A stretch of 64,000 nucleotides of DNA from Sepiola atlantica (GCA_963556195.1 CAUVYP010000244.1:3928501-3992500), one strand, 5' to 3'. Positions 24,259 to 36,329 are shown, counted from the stretch's first letter. The notes: generated by a model not told the origin, from the letters alone. Program-made: numbers and translations.

Positions 24259-24319
24259 TTCTACAACAGCGCCGATCTTTTTGAGATTAATTCTCAAAAA
24301 GATCGGCGCTGTTGTAGAA
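24259..24319. repeat. Perfect 28-bp inverted repeat (hairpin)
   Basis: The arms 24259-24286 and 24292-24319 are exact reverse complements (core 'cagcgccgatcttttt') around the 5-base loop ttaat. It stands out from the eroded repeats nearby. It is followed by short direct repeats of 'acttgtaga'. It could be a tiny palindromic element or a hairpin RNA source; no surrounding precursor structure supports a miRNA. Confidence 0.9.
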
Positions 24320-24384
24320 CTTGTAGAACTTGTAGAAAATTATTTTAATGTTACGATTTCAATTGAGGGGTTTGGCTCTCTCTT

Positions 24385-24700
24385 GATGTGTTTCTAACAC
24401 TAGTTTGTTTATTTTTCGACTTTTCACCGATTATCAAGAATTCTCGTACAGGGATCATGAACAGCCATTTTGTTTTGCGTTCTAACTGAAAAGGTGGACA
24501 CCAGGTTTGTTTTGAACAAAAAAAACGCTTTAAAATATGTTAAAACACAAATAAACTTATCCAGGTTAGTAGAAGAGTAACTTATCTTGCCTTTGGTAAC
24601 ATTTATTTGTTACCTATTTGTTTTTCTTGTTTGTTTTTAACCCCTTTTCGTTCTGTTAGCTGTCGTTATAAATGCCCCACTTGTTTTATGTTTGTTTTTA
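24385..24700. repeat. Dispersed repeat, second copy of 7840-8140
   Basis: It is collinear with 7840-8140 over about 300 bp and in the same orientation, with scattered substitutions and small indels. Confidence 0.8.
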
Positions 24701-24859
24701 AACTAAAATAATTATTTATCGTTTTTTGGTACTTCTATCGATCCTGACCCAATTTCCGTGAATTTCGCGTCGGAAGCGTTCGGGCATGCTACGTAAACGC
24801 CCGAGAGATGACGAGCCGAATGGTAGCAGTCGACAATTTCGATATGTTGCTTCTATTTA

Positions 24860-25165
24860 TCTACCTCCCACAGCGGTAAGATGTGACACAAGGTCGGGAA
24901 AGTAGGATTTGATAAACCAGCGCTCGAGAATTTGAGCACTCTGGCCATTTTTTAAAAATTGCCTGGGCAGCCCCGTCAGCATTCCCCGGTAGGGGCGCCT
25001 CAGGCGATTAGCAATAAACTAACCCCTTCTCAAAGGGCGAGAAGGCAAAGCCTGGGAGGGTGCACCTCCTAGAACTGCACAGGACAGACAACCAATAGAC
25101 CGGCGGAAATCAAGACCCGAAGGCCCAGACAATACCGGTCTATAGGGTGGGGTAAAACACCCATG
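24860..25165 (-). mobile_element. U2-headed SINE family, body-only copy
   Basis: It shares the family body with 36674-37055 and 42029-42374 ('attgcctgggcagccccgtc', 'gcctgggagggtgcacctcc', 'gaactgcacaggacag'). The U2-like head is replaced after 'accggtctatagggtg', so the copy is truncated or a variant at that end. Confidence 0.75.
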
Positions 25166-25169
25166 TTGC

Positions 25170-26090
25170 TGCGTCCTAAGATTTTTAGTTATATTTTCAA
25201 GAAAAATTTAAAAAAAGACAAAAAACTAAAAAAAAACATAGCGAAATTACTGTTATCAAATAAATACATTTTTGTTTTATTTTACTTAAACAAACAATGC
25301 TAAAAACAACTGGTTTGTCTATGTGTTTTTGTTGTTTTGTGGCATTGGTGAAGATCGGACGACTCTAAGCGGTGTCCGTTCGAAATTCTTTCCGATTTTA
25401 AAAACTTCCTGTTTTGTCTAATCGAATAAGTGTGATGCTTTCTAAGAAAATATAATGAAAGTTTTCTACTAAATTTTATTTTAAATAATTTATTTGACAA
25501 AAATAAATAATCACAGTTTAGTTTTTTTACACAGTTTGATTTTCTTTCGGAAAATAAAATGCAATGTTTTTTGCTAATGACATATTTTTATTTGAGGGAG
25601 GAAAAATAATAAAATAGGTTGTGTTAGATACTGGCCTCATGAGAATGGACGCATCTGTCGGAGATCAAATTTGACTTGCGCGATTGGTGATCTCATGCGA
25701 GTTCGGTTCGATGTGTTTCTCACGTTCACGATGACAGGTGATGCAACCTATAGGTTCACGAAGGTCAAGGGTTGAATCAGACTTGCGGGTTGGTCGCGAG
25801 ATTTGGTGGCGAGAGTTCCGCGTGGGTAAGTTGAATTGGGATTTTAATTAGTTCTGACTTGGAGTGCATCTACAGTATAGGCCCCAGCATCGGGGGTGCT
25901 TCTACAATATAGGACCCGGAGGCTTCTGCAGAATAGGGGCATGGGTGCTTCTGTAGTAGGGTAGGTCGATTTTGGAATCATAATAAGTGAATAGATGGGA
26001 AAGGTGCAAATTTCCATAAATATTCACCACACAAAATATTTTTCTTCAAAATTTTGTCGTTTTTGAGGAATTGCTCTTTAAGTGTGCGTT
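25170..26090. other. No gene recognised
   Basis: The stretch is AT-rich except for a GC-richer patch at about 25640-25840 that ends in a donor-like 'gtgggtaagttg'. It could be a non-coding first exon, but no downstream coding exon is visible. Weak ~34-bp repeats ('gggtgcttctacaatatagg') occur at 25870-25960. Confidence 0.4.
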
Positions 26091-26097
26091 AACTTAC

Positions 26098-26432
26098 TGT
26101 GGCAGAAAAATAAAATAAGAAAAAAGTTTTGACTGTAATTCAACCGAACTGAATTTCGTGCAACCCACTTTCTGCCTTTTTCTCCAAACGTTTTTACTGT
26201 CTTTCACATTCCAACAAAGTTTCGTGCAACCCACTTTCTGCCTTTCTCTCTCCAATCCAAAATCGCTTCTCGCCTTCACAGCTGTCCTCTTGATTAATCT
26301 CACCTAATATCCACATATGCAAATCGCATAAACACCTGCACCTATGAAGAGAAGCCCTTTTTAAATTTGCATACGACATGCAAAACACCTCCTTCTTTTT
26401 CCTGATGGGGCGTGTTCCTCTTTATTGTCACA
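26098..26432. repeat. Possible diverged solo LTR
   Basis: The stretch contains two direct copies of 'tttcgtgcaacccactttct' and a segment 'ccacatatgcaaat' shared with the LTRs at 10972 and 14638, in a similar position. It starts near TG and can end at CA, but no target duplication is visible. The call is tentative. Confidence 0.3.
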
Positions 26433-27054
26433 GTGTGAAAAAATCTAAGATTCTGTTAAGGACACGGTGTTACTTAACAATTTAGCCGGTAAAGTTAAGA
26501 CCAGACATGATAGCAAATAAATGCAGTACATATATGTAAGAGTATTTTTATATGCAAATATCGATACTGTTCTCAATCAATCGAATAATAGTTACACAAA
26601 ATTGAAATACTGTTAAATATTTTATCTAGAATACAAATTATTATTTTAGAATCTGGTCAAATTTGTATCAAGGTAATTATTTCCATGGACCGTAATAAGT
26701 TATCTCCCTTTTGTTTATCTTGCTATGTTGCCAAACATCGTTCAATAATACAAAACAAAAGTAATATATTATATATTTTTAATTAAAATAGACTTATTTA
26801 AAACGTATTTAATATATATTTTTATAATGACTTGTAATTTTCTTTCATGTAAGAAGTTATCGTTTTTTTTTCACACGTGGAATTAGAGCGTTCGGTCGTT
26901 TACTAGATAAGTCGTATCTTTTAATACAATGTATTTTGTTTTTAAATTTAAAAAAGACTTAATTATTCAAAAATAAAATGTTTTAATGAGCACTGTTGTA
27001 ATTTGTTTCGATTTTCAAAGTTATTGTTTAGCATTCTTAAAATTCAAAGTGTAT

Positions 27055-27430
27055 ATCTGTTCTATCATCGGTCAGAGAAGCTCCTGCTAGACTGGGTAAT
27101 TTTTATTTTTGTTCCCATCAACAGTTTTCCCACATGAAAAAACGATTTTTCATCGACCTCTACCTTTGTTTTACAACATTTTAATTAAATCTATATTTTT
27201 TAATTAAAATAGACTTACTTATTTAAAAAATGATGTAATAAGCAGTGTTTTAATTATTTTATATTTTCAAATTTATTGTTTTTCATTCTTTAATTTTAAA
27301 GTTCTGTCCTCGGTCAATAAAACAGAGATCCTCCTAGACTAAGGTAATTCAATGTCCTTGCTTTTTCCCCACCTGAAAAATCCACTTTGTGTCTCAGTCT
27401 GACCTCGTGGGGAGGCGGCAAGTAAATAGA
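27055..27430 (+). repeat. Two fragments of a second SINE-like family
   Basis: 27055-27185 and 27300-27430 share the core seen at 38828, 49722 and 53208 ('ctgtcctcggtca', 'gagatcctcctagactaagg', 'cctcgtggggaggc'). The second fragment has the most complete tail. Both lie in AT-rich sequence without genes. Confidence 0.6.
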
Positions 27431-27743
27431 CTTAATTACTTAAAAAAGGGTGGTGTATTTTTTATTTAAAAAGTTGTTCACAAAACTTTCCACGTGAATT
27501 TCTTCAGTATATTTTAATCAAATCTATTTTTTTTTTATTAAAATAGATTTAATTATTAAAAAATAAATCACTGGTAATGTTTCATTTTTAAATTTGTCAC
27601 TATTTACCAAGGCCAAAACGACTCCAGTATAAAGATGGGTGGATTTTATTTTTTCTTATTTTATTTTCAATTTGGAAATATTCATTCAATATGTGAAACT
27701 TCTGATATTCCACAATATATTTTCTTTTAAGATATTTCAAGAA

Positions 27744-30401
27744 AAATGGTTGGAAAAAAAACGCACAATTTCGACTCGCAGTACTGACGCCAGAAAATTT
27801 TCAGGTCCACCTGCCCCATTAAATAAAATGGAACCCCTAATTTTTCGACAAGTTATCCAATACAGTTATTTCCTTATAAATACATGTCCACACTTGTCAG
27901 ATTTTTCTATTTCTACATTAATAGCAAAGGACATAATTGGCATTTGGAAGCCAGTAAACCATCGTTTACCTCTATTAAGTGAAATATCTATTGCCAGTAA
28001 AGTGAATATCATAAGCTTCCGAAAAGCAAAACAAATAAATAGAAAATCTCTCCCTGCAGCCCAAGAAAAACATTTACAGGAAAAGCTAGACACACTGTTT
28101 GACATTGCTTCTTGTACGTGTAAACTGCCTATTTTAAGCTGTGATGACAAAAATGTGAAGTGCAACAAAGAACTAAGCACACATACTTTGTACTTGTCCT
28201 TTGGAAAAAAAGGTAAGATTATTTTTTCTTTTTTTAACTATGTTCGAATAACAAAGTCATTTACATCTTAAATTAAATGGATTTTCATACTTGTATTTAA
28301 TATTTAAACAAATGTAAAAAAACAACTCTTATTATTTTCTTTTGAAATACTATTGTGATGTTGATGTTTGTTAACAAAATTAAAATTTGATATTTCAGGT
28401 TCCAGTGGAAGACAGGGAATATTTGAAAGATCAAAACAGGACTGAAGGGCACTTTCCAGCTTGGCCCAATAGACAAAGCTGCCATAAAAAAATGTAAAAA
28501 GAAAACAAAAAGATTGGAACGACAAAAGAAATTAGGTTCATCACCTAATGATGCATCAACATCTCATGCCCAGGATGCTGTTCTTTCCCACTCCAGTCCT
28601 GATAGTGATTTAACAGAAATTGATTATTTTCAGCCTGAGACACCTTTTCCGGGACCTTACAGTCTTATTAAAATTCCTCGATATGCTATGGAATTAATTA
28701 GGGGTGATGTTTCTTCCAACCTTTGAGCCAGCCTTTCTAACGCCTTTCTTTTAGACTTAGATGCCATGGGTCTTCTCAAATCTAATGCCAATATAAAAGG
28801 TATCATAATTGATAAATGTAAAATAGATAGAGCAAAGGCAAGAATGAAAGAAAATGTCCATCAAAGACATGATGAAACAGTGGAAAACCTTGTTTGCATT
28901 GGGGTTGATGGAAGAAATGATAAAGACACACTGTTGTATAAAGAGATTTTGGGGCCAAATGGAGAGAAAATATTAAATAAGCAAAGGGACCAGAACGTCA
29001 CTTGACCTTCACAGAGGAGATGGAACACAAAAGTGAATACCTCACTCATAGGATTATCCCTAATAATGGTGCAACTGGTGATATTCTTGCAGAGTAAGTT
29101 TCTGGTGGTTTGAAAGAATACAACAGTGTATCTACAATTAAGGCTATTTTAGTAGACAACACGAATACAAATACAGGTTGTGAGGCTGGACTTGTAACAC
29201 TTGATTTGAGAAGAAAATACAGAGAAAATTACACACCATTGACTGCTCTTTACATCAAAATGCACTTCCCTTTAGAGCTCTTTTTAAATATATCGATGGA
29301 ACCACAAGAAGTTCTACAACTTTCACTGATCCTCCAGGTAAATTATCTGGTAATGACTATAACAATTTATCTTAAGTAGCATTTACACCAGTTGGTTGTC
29401 CTCTGGATGTTCGTTTTACTACTGAGGAAATAGCGAACTAACCTGTGACCAGAGACTTCTATTAGAATATACAATAGGGATTTCTAGAGGAAAAGTTGAC
29501 CCTGAATTTGCTGCATGGAAAATTGGGCCTATAAATCAGGCAAGATACTAAACTTAAGTCATCAAACTAATGTGCTTATGGATACAAGGTGCTTATCCAC
29601 AAGAAATGGCTGGCAAACTTCACAGCCTAATTAGATACATAATCGAAGTATATACAGTTAGCTGGTTTGAAATAAAAAGGGATAATAAGTTTCATAACCA
29701 GCAATTGTATATTTTCAATATGATCAATAGGATCAAGAAACAGCCACCTGAAATACAACACATTGCATTAAAAAATTTACAGCATAATGCTTTTGCTTTA
29801 CTGCCTGAAAATGTGTTGTATGCGATGGTAAGATCAAACGAACTGGCTGTGAGGGAAGAAGCAATAAAAAATTTTTTGTCTATTATGTAAGTAAATATTT
29901 CTTCATATAAAATTGATTAATTTGGTTATGTCGATTCATCGAATCATTTTAAATTTCGAATTTCATTATAAAAATTAAAGTAGGTAGGATTACATTTTTA
30001 AATTAACTCAAAAAATTAACTTTTATATTTTTTCAGGAGTGGGGAGCCAGCCAATAAAAGATTAAAAAAAAATAACACACATAAACTTTAACGGCAATCA
30101 TTGGTATGAATTGATTAACCTTTCGCAAAATGGAGTTTGCGAACCAGCATTTACAGAATCATTTTCTGAAGATGAACTTTTGGACTCACTCATGAATGGA
30201 ACAAAGCTGAAGTTGTCAGCTGTGTCCTCACATTTTCAAAGTGTTGAGAGGACAGTCAATTTAACAACAGAAGCTTCCCAATCAGTATTTGGGGTTGAAG
30301 CAAGATACAAACATATACTTGCAAAGGTGTTGTTTCATAAAATGAGGCCTTCATTTGCTTCTAAGGGATCATATATAGATAAATTTAATACCATATGTTA
30401 A
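27744..30401 (+). pseudogene. Spliced, broken gene of a multicopy transposase-like family
   Basis: Segments of one protein are recognisable in three exons. Exon 1 ends at 28212 before a gtaag donor; its last part has 'LDTLFDIASCTCKLP'. The intron ends at 28398 (tatttcag). Exon 2 runs to 29886 and includes 'KAILVDNTNTNTGCEAGLVT', then after a +1 shift 'LHQNALPFRALFKYIDGTT', and later 'LQHNAFALLPENVLYAMVR'. A second intron (29887-30036, GTAAGT to CAG) leads to a last exon with 'SVERTVNLTTEASQSVFGVE'. From memory, proteins of this pattern are multicopy and uncharacterised in many invertebrates, which suggests a transposon origin; the catalytic chemistry is not known to me. Stops and frameshifts show that it is dead. 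Confidence 0.65.
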
Positions 30402-30980
30402 TTGCAGACACAATTATTTTTATAATGCATTATTGTACATAATTTACATTTTCAGTCTGACACTTATTAGATACATTTTGTTTTACTTAGTTTTCATTTT
30501 CAAATCTCTCCCATGGGTTTTTTGAGAAATGTTAAAATTAAAATTGTGTTTTCTAAATCTAATGATCCTCTATTTTGAACCCAGAAGTATACAATTTTGT
30601 TGTTTGTCTCATTTATAACAAAAAGTAATTATCTGTTCTTTCAAAATGTTATCACTGTTCCTACTTAATTAATAAGGTAAAAATTAGAATGTCAGTGCTG
30701 AGTATGGGGGGGGGGGATATACAATTTTTAATTCTAGTTACCTTTTATTTATTTGACTTTATTCATAGAACTTTTTAATAGAACAAAACGACAACCTTTT
30801 CTGGTTTAAACATTGAAATTTATAAATTTTCTAACCATTTCATCGGCTAAATGTTTCACAAATGAGGATTGCTCAGTACATTTATGGAGACGATCTTTGA
30901 TTCCATTTCCTCAAAAAAAGTTCAAGTAAAAGATCTAATTTTTGGTATGAGTATTTATTATACCAATACACAACTTTCCT
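30402..30980. other. No gene recognised
   Basis: AT-rich sequence follows the broken gene; there is a G-run at about 30708-30716. Confidence 0.5.
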
Positions 30981-30989
30981 TACTAAACT

Positions 30990-33330
30990 TGATTTTCTAA
31001 GTATTCGGCGTTGTCCGGGAGTAAAGTGCTCAATATCCGAGATAGAGCTACTGTATTTATAGGTTTGTATAATATTTTAACAGCATCTACGCTTCTTGTC
31101 GGACTATTGTGCAGATGAAAAGGAGGAGGAATAGGTAAGAGGTGTTTTTGTAGTACTCTGGATGCCTCCTTACTTTTCAAAGTACTCGGCATTGTCCGGG
31201 AGAAAAGTGCTCAATATCCTAGATAGAGCTACTGTAGTGATAAGTTTGTATAATATTTTAATGCCATCTTCGTTCCCCTTTGGACTATTGTACACATGGA
31301 AATGAGGGGAAATCGGTAAGAGTGATTTCAGTAGTGCTCTGGAGGCCTCCTTGATTTTCTAAATACTTGGCGTTGTCCGGGATAAAAGTGCTCAATATCC
31401 TAGATGGAGCTGCGTAAGTGATAGATTTGTATAACATTTTAACAGCATCTACACTTCTTTTCAGACTATTGTGCACATGGAAATGAGGGAAAATCAGTAA
31501 CAGTGATTTAAGTAGTGCTCTGGAGGCCTTCTTGATTTACTAAGTACTCGATGTTGTCCGGGAGTAAAAGTGCTCAATATCCTAGATAGAGCTGCTGCAG
31601 TGATAGGTTTGTACAACATTTTAACAGCATCTACACTTCTTTTCGGACTATTGTGCAGATGAAAAGGAGGGGGGATCAGTAAGAATGATTTTTTTTAACT
31701 TAAAATATTTCTTAGGTTTGGGGGAGAGTAAAAAAAAATTCGGAGGGTGGTGCTGGAGAGCTTGTGGGTGGGTGTCGTGGAAAATTTTAGGGGTCGGGCC
31801 AAACTTTTTAGAGGGTCGGGCAATTTAAAAAAATTTTTTTTTTAACTTAAAATATTTCTTATGGTTTGGGGAGAGTTAAAATCAAAATTGGGGGGGGGGG
31901 GCTGGAGAGATTGGGGGTCGGGGAAAATTTTAGGGGTCAAGCTAAACTTTTTAGACGGTCTGGGCAAATTATTTTTTCTTTTTGTTTTTTTTGAACTTAA
32001 AATATTTCTCAGGGTTGGGGGAGAGTAAAAAAATATAGGTTGGGTAAGGGCTTGAGAGATTTGGGGGTCGGGGAAAATTTTAGAGGGCGGGCCAAACTTT
32101 TTAGGGGATCGGGCCAAATTTTTTTTTTTTTCAAATTAAAATATTTCTCAGGGTTGCAGGAGAGTAAAACAAAATTGGGGGGTGGGGCTTGAGAGATTTG
32201 GGGGTCGTGGAAAATTTTAGGGGTCGGGTCAAACTTATTAGGGGGTCGGCCAAATTTTTTTTTTCTTTTAGGAACTTAAAATATTTCTCATGGTTGGGGA
32301 GAGTAAAAACAAAATTGGGGGGGGGTCGGGGAAAATTTTAGTGGTCGGGCAAAACTATTAGTGCTCAATATCCTAGATAGAGCTGCTGCAGTGATAAATT
32401 TGTATAATATTTTAACACCATTTACGTTTTTTTTCTCGGAATATTGTGAAGATGAACAGGAGGGGTTATCATAAGAGTGATTTTAGTAGTGCTGTGGATG
32501 CCTCCTTGATTTTCTAAGTACTCGGCGTTGTCCGGGAGAAAAATGCTCAATATCCTAGATAGAGCTACTGTAGTAATAAGTTTGTATAATATTTTAACAG
32601 CATCTACACTTCTTGTCGAACTATTGTGCAGATGAAAAGGAGGAGGAATCGGTAAGAATGGCTTTAGTTGTGCTCTTGATGTCTCCTTGATTTTCTATTG
32701 ACTCGGCGTTGTCCGGGAGAAAACTGCTCAATATCATAGAGCTACTGTAGTGATAAGTTTGTATAATATTTTAACAGCATCTACGCTTCTTGTCGAACTA
32801 TTGTGCAGATGAAAAGGAGGAGGAATCGGTAAGAATGGCTTTAGTTGTGCTCTTGATGTCTCCTTGATTTTCTATTGACTCGGCGTTGTCCGGGAGAAAA
32901 CTGCTCAATATCTTAGATAGAGCTACTGTAGTAATAAGTTTGTATAATATTTTAACAGCATCTACGCTTCTTGTCGAACTATTGTGCAGATGAAAAGGAG
33001 GAGGAATCGGTAAGAATGGCTTTAGTTGGGCTCTTGATGTCTCCTTGATTTTCTATTGACTCGGCGTTGTCCGGGAGAAAAGTGCACAATATCCTAGATA
33101 GAGATACTGCAGTGATAAGTTTGTATAATATTTTAACGCCATCTACGTTTCTCTTCGGACTATTGTGCAGATGAAAAGGCAGGGGGATCAGTAAGAGTGA
33201 TTTCAGTAATGCTCTGGAGGCCTTATTGACTTTCTAAATACTCGGTGTTGTCCGGGAGAAAAGTGCTCAAAATCCTAGATAGAGCTACTGTATTTATAGG
33301 TTTGCATAGTATTTTAACACAATCTAGGAT
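30990..33330. repeat. ~180-bp satellite array, interrupted
   Basis: Units start with 'tactcggcgttgtccggga' at about 31001, 31182, 31366, 31548, then 32520, 32701, 32879, 33059 and 33240, a period near 180 bp. Each contains 'gctcaatatcctagatagag' and 'ttgtataatattttaacagc'. The array is broken at 31690-32352 by a different repeat. Some neighbouring units (32700-33050) are nearly identical, showing recent amplification. Confidence 0.92.
31690..32352. repeat. ~150-bp second satellite inserted in the first
   Basis: About 4.5 units of 'acttaaaatatttctcaggg' ... 'ggggtcggggaaaattttag' ... 'gggtcgggccaaactttt' lie inside the 180-bp array. The outer array resumes in mid-unit at 'agtgctcaatatcc' (32359), so some of it was lost or skipped at the junction. 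Confidence 0.88.
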
Positions 33331-33480
33331 TCTCTTACGTCATAGTAATAGGTACATGACGTCATCGTTATAGGTTTTGAATATTTTTTTCAACCTACTT
33401 ATTATTGCGCACATGACGTCATAGTAATAGGTATAAGACGTCATCCTTATAGGTTTTGAATTTTTAGAATGGAATAAATT
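33331..33480. repeat. Repeated CRE-like palindromes
   Basis: 'gacgtcatagtaataggta' or close variants recur at about 33339, 33382, 33414 and 33439, giving two full TGACGTCA palindromes. The spacing suggests a repeat and not a designed enhancer. Confidence 0.55.
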
Positions 33481-33850
33481 TTTTTTGTGGGGGGATGATT
33501 TTTTTTCTTCTTTATTAAACTAAATATATTTCTATGTATGGAGAGGGTAAAAAATAAACTGGGGGGGGAAAACATTTTTTTGTGTTTCATCAAAAATATT
33601 TATATGTATGGGAGAGGATGAAAAAAACATTTTGGGGTGGGGGTAAAAATTTTTTCCTTTTTAAAAAAATTCTATGTATGCGGGAGGTTAAAAAATTGTT
33701 GACCCCCCGTGAACAATTTTTTTTTCTTTTTTTTTCTACATTAAAAATATTTCTAACTATGGGGAAGAATGAAAAAAAATTTTGGGGGGGGTGGCAAAAA
33801 AAATTATTTTTATCTTTTTTTAAGTAAAAATATTTATATTTATGATAGTG
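33480..33850. repeat. Degenerate ~80-bp tandem repeat
   Basis: About four units of 'aaaatatttctatgtatggg' followed by A-runs and G-runs. The motif resembles the 31690-32352 satellite. Confidence 0.65.
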
Positions 33851-33929
33851 ACAATACATGAATGAACACAATTTGTTTTTTTCTGACACGACAAGGGCGC
33901 ATTAATATGAGTTCTTAGCTATGCGAACT

Positions 33930-34966
33930 GGGCTGGAGATAGGTGCATATATAGTATGTGCACCCTTGCAGAGATAGATAAGTATATAGTATGCGCGCCA
34001 GGGTTGCGAGATAGGTACGAATATAGTATGCGCACCAGGCCGGCGATAGGTACGAATATAGTATGTGCACCGGGCCGGCGATAAGTATATATAGAGTATG
34101 TGCACCGGGATTTCAATAGGCACGTATCTAGTAGTGCAGAGGGGTGGCGATAGGTATTTATTTAGCATTTGCACCGGGGCAGCGATAGGTACATATGTAG
34201 TATGCACACCGGGCGCGGCAATAGGTACGTATTTAGCATTCGCTCCGGGGCGGCGATAGATACATATTTAGCATTCAGGGGTTGCGATAGGTACGTATAT
34301 AGCGTCTGCACATGGGCGGCAATAAGTACGTATATAGCATGCGAACCGGAGTGGTGATAGGTATGTATTTAGTATGTGCTTTGGGGCGGCGATCGGTACG
34401 TATATAGCATGCGCACCGGGGCGACGATAGGTACGTATATAGCATGCGCACCGGGGCGGCAAAAGATACATATTTAGCATTCGCACCGGAGCGGCGATAT
34501 GTACGTATTTAGCATTCGCACCGAGGCGGCGATATCTACGTATATAGCAAGTGCACATGGGCGTCAATAAGTACGTATATAGCATGCACACCGGGGCGGT
34601 GAGAGGTATGTATTTAGCATACGCTCCAGTGCAGCGATCAGTACATATCTCGCACGCGCACCGCGTGGCGATAGGTACGTATGTAGCATTCGCACTGGGG
34701 CGGCGAAAGGTACGTATTTAGCATTCGCACCGTGGAGGCGATATGTACGTATTTTGCATTCGCACCGGGGCGGCAATAGGTATGAATTTAGCATTCGCAC
34801 CAGGGCGGCGATAGGTACTATTTAGCATTCGCACCGGGACGGCGATAGGTACTATTTAGCATTCGCACCGGGACGGCGATAGGTACTATTTAGCATTCGC
34901 ACCGGGGAGGCGATAGGTATGTATTTGGCATTCGCACCGGGGCGGCGATAGGTACGTATATAGTAA
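33930..34966. repeat. ~33-35-bp GC-rich minisatellite, about 30 copies
   Basis: The unit 'gcaccggggcggcgataggt' plus 'acgtatttagcattc' is repeated about 30 times with moderate divergence; the last units (34800-34900) are 33 bp and nearly identical. Its GC content contrasts sharply with the surroundings. Long open frames in it (for example at 34268-34591 on the minus strand) come from the repeat and are not genes. Confidence 0.92.
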
Positions 34967-34969
34967 CCA

Positions 34970-35640
34970 GTTTATTTGTGTTTTAACTTATTTTTGTTGG
35001 AAAAAAATATAAAATGATTTAAATTGGCACTTCTGCAGATTAGGGACGGGCTGAAATTTATTTGTGTTCATTTTAGAAGAGCTCCAATAGTGTAAGGGGT
35101 CGACAACTCTTTTTTTTCCACTCCCCCCCACCCCCCTGCAGAGTCGTTTTGAACAAATTTCTGAATTGTATCCCACTTTAGAGTGTTTAAGTTTTGAGTG
35201 GAACACTAATAGACTGACAGATGAGCAGAGAGAAGGTGAAGGATGGGGAGAGAGGGGAGGGGATAAGAAAAACGACAGCTTCAAACTGTCTCCTTCTATC
35301 ACCTTCTTCCTCTCGCTCTCTTCCCCTCTCCCCCTCTCTCTTTCTCTCTTTAAATTTTTATATCGGCTCAAGATAGAAAAAAAGAATTTTTCAAACTGTA
35401 TAAAATTTTAAAAATGTTAAACCAAATACGATGACTTCTAATTTCAATTTTTAAACTGTTAGTTTTGAAATGAAAAAATATACTGTTGATTTTCTCAAAT
35501 TTTAATAAATTAAAATAAATTTTCAATAAATGTTCTATTAATTAATTGAATTTGCATTACTTGTTTAAAAAATTCATATTTTCAATTTTCAAAGAAATTA
35601 TCCACTTAAAAGTGAAACAAAAAGAGAGTTGTCGGCCCTT
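34970..35640. other. Foldback remnants, no gene
   Basis: Sub-terminal sequence like 21266-21880 appears ('ttcattttagaagagctcca'). A purine-rich stretch (35220-35260) and a pyrimidine-rich stretch (35280-35350) form an imperfect inverted repeat. Confidence 0.5.
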
Positions 35641-35641
35641 T

Positions 35642-35872
35642 ACACTATTTCATTTATTTCAATATTTGGCGCTTGTTCGTAATACTCCACCACCCGTTTT
35701 CCCCATATTTTTTTTACTGCAAACGAGTAAGACTGTCTCAACGGGGTCATCTGTTGGCTATAGGTGGTGACCCGTGATGTCTAAGAACAAGATCCTGGTG
35801 GATGAGAAGTCTGTATCCTGGTTTCCTAAATGGTCACGTGATTTGCAACACTTCATTTTGGCCCTAACTTGG
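35642..35872. repeat. Dispersed repeat, second copy of 5310-5546
   Basis: It matches 5310-5546 in the same orientation ('gatgagaagtctgtatcct', 'ggtttcctaaatggtcac'). No TSD or ORF is apparent. Confidence 0.8.
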
Positions 35873-35944
35873 ACTAGACGAGAGGTTAGAGTGAACCGAT
35901 CCAACCGAGCGGCCGACCATGACGTCATGCCTTATCAAAAATAG

Positions 35945-36270
35945 TTCATCCCGATAGTACAATAGAAGCTGATCTTACTTAGATCAGATGCCCATCTCAT
36001 CTGTAATGATCTCAGAGGAAGATTCAATCTGGACAGTAAAGGGAGATATGTGAAGAACTGGAGACTTCGATGGTATGGCCACGTTGAAAGAATAAATGAG
36101 GGTTCTTGGGTTAGAAGATGTAGAACAGTTGAGGTAACAAGGCTTCTTAAAAGGGGAAAACCAAGAACATAGAAGGAACTGAAAAGGATGGATCTGGTAG
36201 TTAGAGGGAGGAATAAAGACCTGGTCAGAGATAGGTTAGTTTGCATGTCAATTTCTAAAAGCAGCTTAAC
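35945..36270 (+). pseudogene. RTE/CR1-like LINE, C-terminal fragment
   Basis: The plus strand reads 'LRWYGHVERINEGSWVRRC' and 'RTVEVTRLLKRGKPRT', the familiar tail of reverse transcriptases of RTE-like LINEs (RWxGHVxR ... W ... RGRP). It contains a stop and no RT core. It may belong with the 38060-38645 fragment, which has the same orientation. Confidence 0.65.
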
Positions 36271-36329
36271 AAACGTTAAACAGAATATAATGATTTCGAA
36301 TAAATGATTCCAAGTAGAGTATATGTTCT

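Noticed and set aside
24259..24319. miRNA precursor
   Set aside because: Arms are perfectly paired with a 5-base loop, unlike typical animal pre-miRNAs, and no flanking basal stem is seen.
25640..25840. Non-coding first exon with gtaagt donor
   Set aside because: GC-richer and with a good donor-like site, but no acceptor or coding exon downstream on the same strand can be tied to it.
34268..34591. Repetitive peptide ORFs in the GC-rich minisatellite
   Set aside because: The peptide pattern only reflects the 35-bp unit cycling through three frames.
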